From NCBI RefSeq assembly GCF_030499575.1, contig NZ_JASTLC010000001.1:496001-560000 (forward strand): a stretch of DNA of 64,000 nt. Direction: 5' to 3'. Both the position numbers and the translations under genes were made by a program. This DNA comes from Streptomyces sp. DG2A-72. Its GTDB lineage: Bacteria > Actinomycetota > Actinomycetes > Streptomycetales > Streptomycetaceae. Numbering within the stretch: position 1 is the first letter of the stretch; every line of letters starts with the position of its first letter. Positions 62,215-64,000 of this stretch are shown here, in pieces. Under the pieces are notes generated by a model. That model worked only from the letters and a program-made list of their open reading frames with translations, did no database searches and was not told the DNA's origin.

Positions 62215-62222
62215 GCAGCATC

Positions 62223-62510
62223 ATGACGACGACCACCCAGCTGGACGAGGAATTCACCGCCGTCCTGCGCAAGAGCCCGAGCGACGGCGGCTGGACCTAT
62301 CTCGTCTGGCCGCAGAGCGTCGAGTTCTTCGGCACCCGAGGGCTCGTCAAGGTCCGCGGCACGATCGACGGACACCCTTTCCGCAGCTCCTTCATGGCCC
62401 TGGGCGACGGCACCCACAAGCTGCCCGTCAAGGCCGAACTCCGCAAGGCCATCGGGAAGGGCGAGGGTGACACGGTGACCGTGCACCTCGACGAGCGGCT
62501 CAGCTCCTAA
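62223..62510 (+). CDS. DUF1905 protein
   Basis: 95 residues from ATG 62223. Single DUF1905 domain: [40 protein letters not shown] and [18 protein letters not shown]. Small beta-barrel proteins of unknown function, sometimes fused to YdeI-type domains; here alone. Its Shine-Dalgarno is in a long hairpin. Confidence 0.9.
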   Translation: MTTTTQLDEEFTAVLRKSPSDGGWTYLVWPQSVEFFGTRGLVKVRGTIDGHPFRSSFMALGDGTHKLPVKAELRKAIGKGEGDTVTVHLDERLSS

Positions 62511-62540
62511 GCGGCCCTGGTGAATTCGGCGGTTCGGCAG

Positions 62541-62584
62541 CGCCCCGAAGGGGCGCGGGGAACTGCGCGACCAGCCACGACGGA
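62541..62584 (+). repeat. Intergenic palindromic repeat, short form, copy 5
   Basis: CGCCCCGAAGGGGCG hairpin followed by CGGGGAACTGCGCGACCAGC and CACGACGGA, between the convergent DUF1905 and aldo/keto reductase genes. Likely bidirectional terminator. Confidence 0.85.
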
Positions 62585-62652
62585 CCAGCAGACGACCGGC
62601 GACCTCACCGCACCTCCCGCGGAGCGCTCCGCGGCGTCGCGGCGGGAGGCGC

Positions 62653-63645
62653 TCAGGGCTTGACGAGCGCGTCGATCCGGGCCAGTTCGTCCGCGTCGAA
62701 GTCGAGGTTGCGGATGGCGCCGACGCTGTCCTCGATCTGCTGCGGGCTGCTCGCGCCGACGAGGGCGGACGTCACCCGGCCGCCGCGCAGCACCCAGGCC
62801 AGGGCCATCTGGGCCAAGGTCTGGCCGCGGGACTTGGCGATGTCGTCGAGGGCGCGCAGCCGGGCGACCAGTTCCCCGGTCAGCGCCTCGGATTTCAGGA
62901 ACGGGCTGTCACCGGCTGCTCGCGAGTCCTCCGGGATGCCGTCGAGGTAGCGGCCGGTCAGCAGACCCTGCTCCAGCGGGGAGAAGACGATGGAACCGAC
63001 CTGGAGCTCGTCCAGCGCGTCCAGCAGGCCCTCGCTCTCGGGGCGGCGGTCCAGCATCGAGTAGCGCGGCTGGTGGATCAGCAGCGGGGTGCCCAGCTCA
63101 CCGAGGATGCGGGCGGCTTCACGGGTCTGCTCCGCCGAATAGTTGGAGACGCCCACGTACAGCGCCTTGCCCTGCTGCACCGCCGAGTGCAGGGCGCCCA
63201 TCGTCTCCTCCAGGGGAGTCTCCGGGTCGGGGCGGTGCGAGTAGAAGATGTCGACGTAGTCCAGGCCCATACGGGCGAGGGACTGGTCGAGCGAGGAGAG
63301 CAGGTACTTGCGGGAGCCCCACTCGCCGTACGGGCCGGGCCACATCAGGTATCCGGCCTTGGTGGAGATGACCAGCTCGTCGCGGTAGGCCGCGAAGTCC
63401 GCCTTCAGGGCCTCGCCGAAGGCGCTCTCGGCGGCCCCGGGCGGCGGGCCGTAGTTGTTCGCCAGGTCGAAGTGGGTGATGCCGAGGTCGAAGGCGCGGC
63501 GCAGGATCGCGCGCTGTGTCGCGACCGGGCGGTCCGGACCGAAGTTGTGCCACAGGCCGAGCGACAGAGCGGGCAGCCTCAGGCCGCTGCGTCCGGTGCG
63601 CCGGTAGGGCATGTCCGCGTAACGGTCGGGGTGTGCGGTGTACAA
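62653..63645 (-). CDS. Aldo/keto reductase, glyceraldehyde-3-phosphate reductase (YghZ/MgrA) type
   Basis: 330 residues; TTG 63645 with GGAG 6 bp upstream. Signature HFDLANNYGPPPGAAES, VISTKAGYLMWPGPYGEWGS and IFYSHRPDPETP match the YghZ subgroup, which reduces L-glyceraldehyde 3-phosphate and other aldehydes with NADPH. The C-terminal cofactor site is ALVGASSPQQIEDSV. Divergent from a LysR gene whose operator-like repeat lies between, so it may be its target. Confidence 0.9.
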   Translation of the reverse strand: MYTAHPDRYADMPYRRTGRSGLRLPALSLGLWHNFGPDRPVATQRAILRRAFDLGITHFDLANNYGPPPGAAESAFGEALKADFAAYRDELVISTKAGYLMWPGPYGEWGSRKYLLSSLDQSLARMGLDYVDIFYSHRPDPETPLEETMGALHSAVQQGKALYVGVSNYSAEQTREAARILGELGTPLLIHQPRYSMLDRRPESEGLLDALDELQVGSIVFSPLEQGLLTGRYLDGIPEDSRAAGDSPFLKSEALTGELVARLRALDDIAKSRGQTLAQMALAWVLRGGRVTSALVGASSPQQIEDSVGAIRNLDFDADELARIDALVKP

Positions 63646-63728
63646 CGCGACTCCAGAGGGGTTGGCGCGGTTTCCTGACTACCTTTGTCCACTCTTTCGC
63701 GACCTGGGGGCATTGGTCCAACAGAAGA

Positions 63729-63749
63729 ATCCGATGGAATTCAGCGGAT
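63729..63749. promoter_or_regulatory. LysR-type box between reductase and LysR gene
   Basis: ATCCG-N11-CGGAT, 13 bp before ATG 63763. Interrupted dyads with an 11-bp centre are typical of LysR-family sites, and divergent location supports the role. Confidence 0.5.
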
Positions 63750-63762
63750 AGGCTTCTCAGTC

Positions 63763-64000
63763 ATGGAACTGCGCCATCTTCAGCACTTTGTCGCGGTCGC
63801 CGAGGACCAGCACTTCACCCGTGCCGCCGAGCGGCTGCTGGTGTCCCAGTCCGGCCTGTCCGCCTCCATCCGCGCGCTGGAGCGGGAGTTGCAGACGCCG
63901 CTGTTCGTGCGGACGACGCGCCGGGTGACGCTCACCCCGGCCGGGCGGGCGCTGCTGGTCGAGGCGGAGCGGATCCTCGCGCAGGTGCGGGCGGCCCATG
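63763..64000 (+). CDS. LysR-family regulator, 3' truncated by window edge
   Basis: The first 79 codons give the LysR winged helix: [20 protein letters not shown], then [20 protein letters not shown] and the wing [13 protein letters not shown]. The substrate-binding domain lies outside. Probably regulates the divergent aldo/keto reductase and itself. Confidence 0.93.
   Translation, partial: MELRHLQHFVAVAEDQHFTRAAERLLVSQSGLSASIRALERELQTPLFVRTTRRVTLTPAGRALLVEAERILAQVRAAH

Overview
This window reads as chromosomal DNA of a Streptomyces species. Support comes from the very high G+C, the strong third-position G/C bias of every convincing gene, frequent GTG/TTG starts with GGAGG-type ribosome binding sites, a rare TTA codon, and several actinomycete or Streptomyces signature genes: clpP3-clpP4-popR, a streptophobe-type membrane protein, DUF6777, a LAL-type LuxR regulator and a cebR-cebEFG-bglC-type sugar cluster. 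I see no tRNA, rRNA, insertion sequence, integrase, CRISPR array or replication origin.

Layout. 1-3.9 kb: truncated cyclic-nucleotide-binding regulator, MFS exporter, a divergent LysE exporter/LysR regulator pair, MarR-type regulator. 4-7.3 kb: an operon of lipoprotein L,D-transpeptidase, OmpR response regulator and histidine kinase, which looks like an envelope-sensing unit. 7.5-14.7 kb: DUF488, a TetR plus flavin dehydrogenase operon with a tandem operator, AlkB-like dioxygenase, metallo-beta-lactamase-fold hydrolase, DUF4032, universal stress protein and a small VOC protein. 14.8-18.3 kb: a tightly overlapping three-gene operon of response regulator/thioredoxin-reductase-like flavoprotein, soluble cNMP-domain histidine kinase and UBP-type zinc finger. 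This is the best candidate for an under-described system. 18.4-26 kb: giant LuxR regulator, a glycosidase remnant, an M4 metalloprotease, and an overlapping pair of DUF4239 membrane protein and orphan solute-binding lipoprotein. 26.2-35.8 kb: TerD-CAP-CAP fusion, AIM24 protein, a decayed TPR/polyprenyl-synthetase pair, a PLP-dependent dehydratase, a membrane pseudokinase, a serine hydrolase and two uncharacterised proteins.

35.9-43.4 kb: aldo/keto reductase, then a beta-glucoside uptake and hydrolysis cluster (binding protein, two permeases, GH1 enzyme) with a divergent LacI regulator and a 15-bp inverted-repeat operator. 43.4-50.7 kb: RNase HI, VOC proteins, zinc alcohol dehydrogenase, response-regulator debris, SGNH lipoprotein, phosphotransferase and epoxide hydrolase. 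50.7-54.3 kb: clpP3-clpP4 with popR, candidate PopR boxes, a SigB/SigF-type sigma factor and a convergent RsbW-like ATPase. 54.4-61.5 kb: broken DUF6777 gene, streptophobe protein, and a Ser/Thr kinase plus FHA-FHA-ABC transporter locus resembling mycobacterial PknF-Rv1747, in which both main genes carry frameshifts. 61.7-64 kb: NTF2-like and DUF1905 genes separated by a long hairpin, an aldo/keto reductase and a truncated LysR regulator.

Two themes cut across the window. First, a modular family of small GC-rich palindromic repeats occupies five intergenic sites, and a second module is nested in one of these and also inserted inside two coding genes. Second, several genes are broken by single-base indels, many in homopolymer runs. 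That could be real decay or residual sequencing error.
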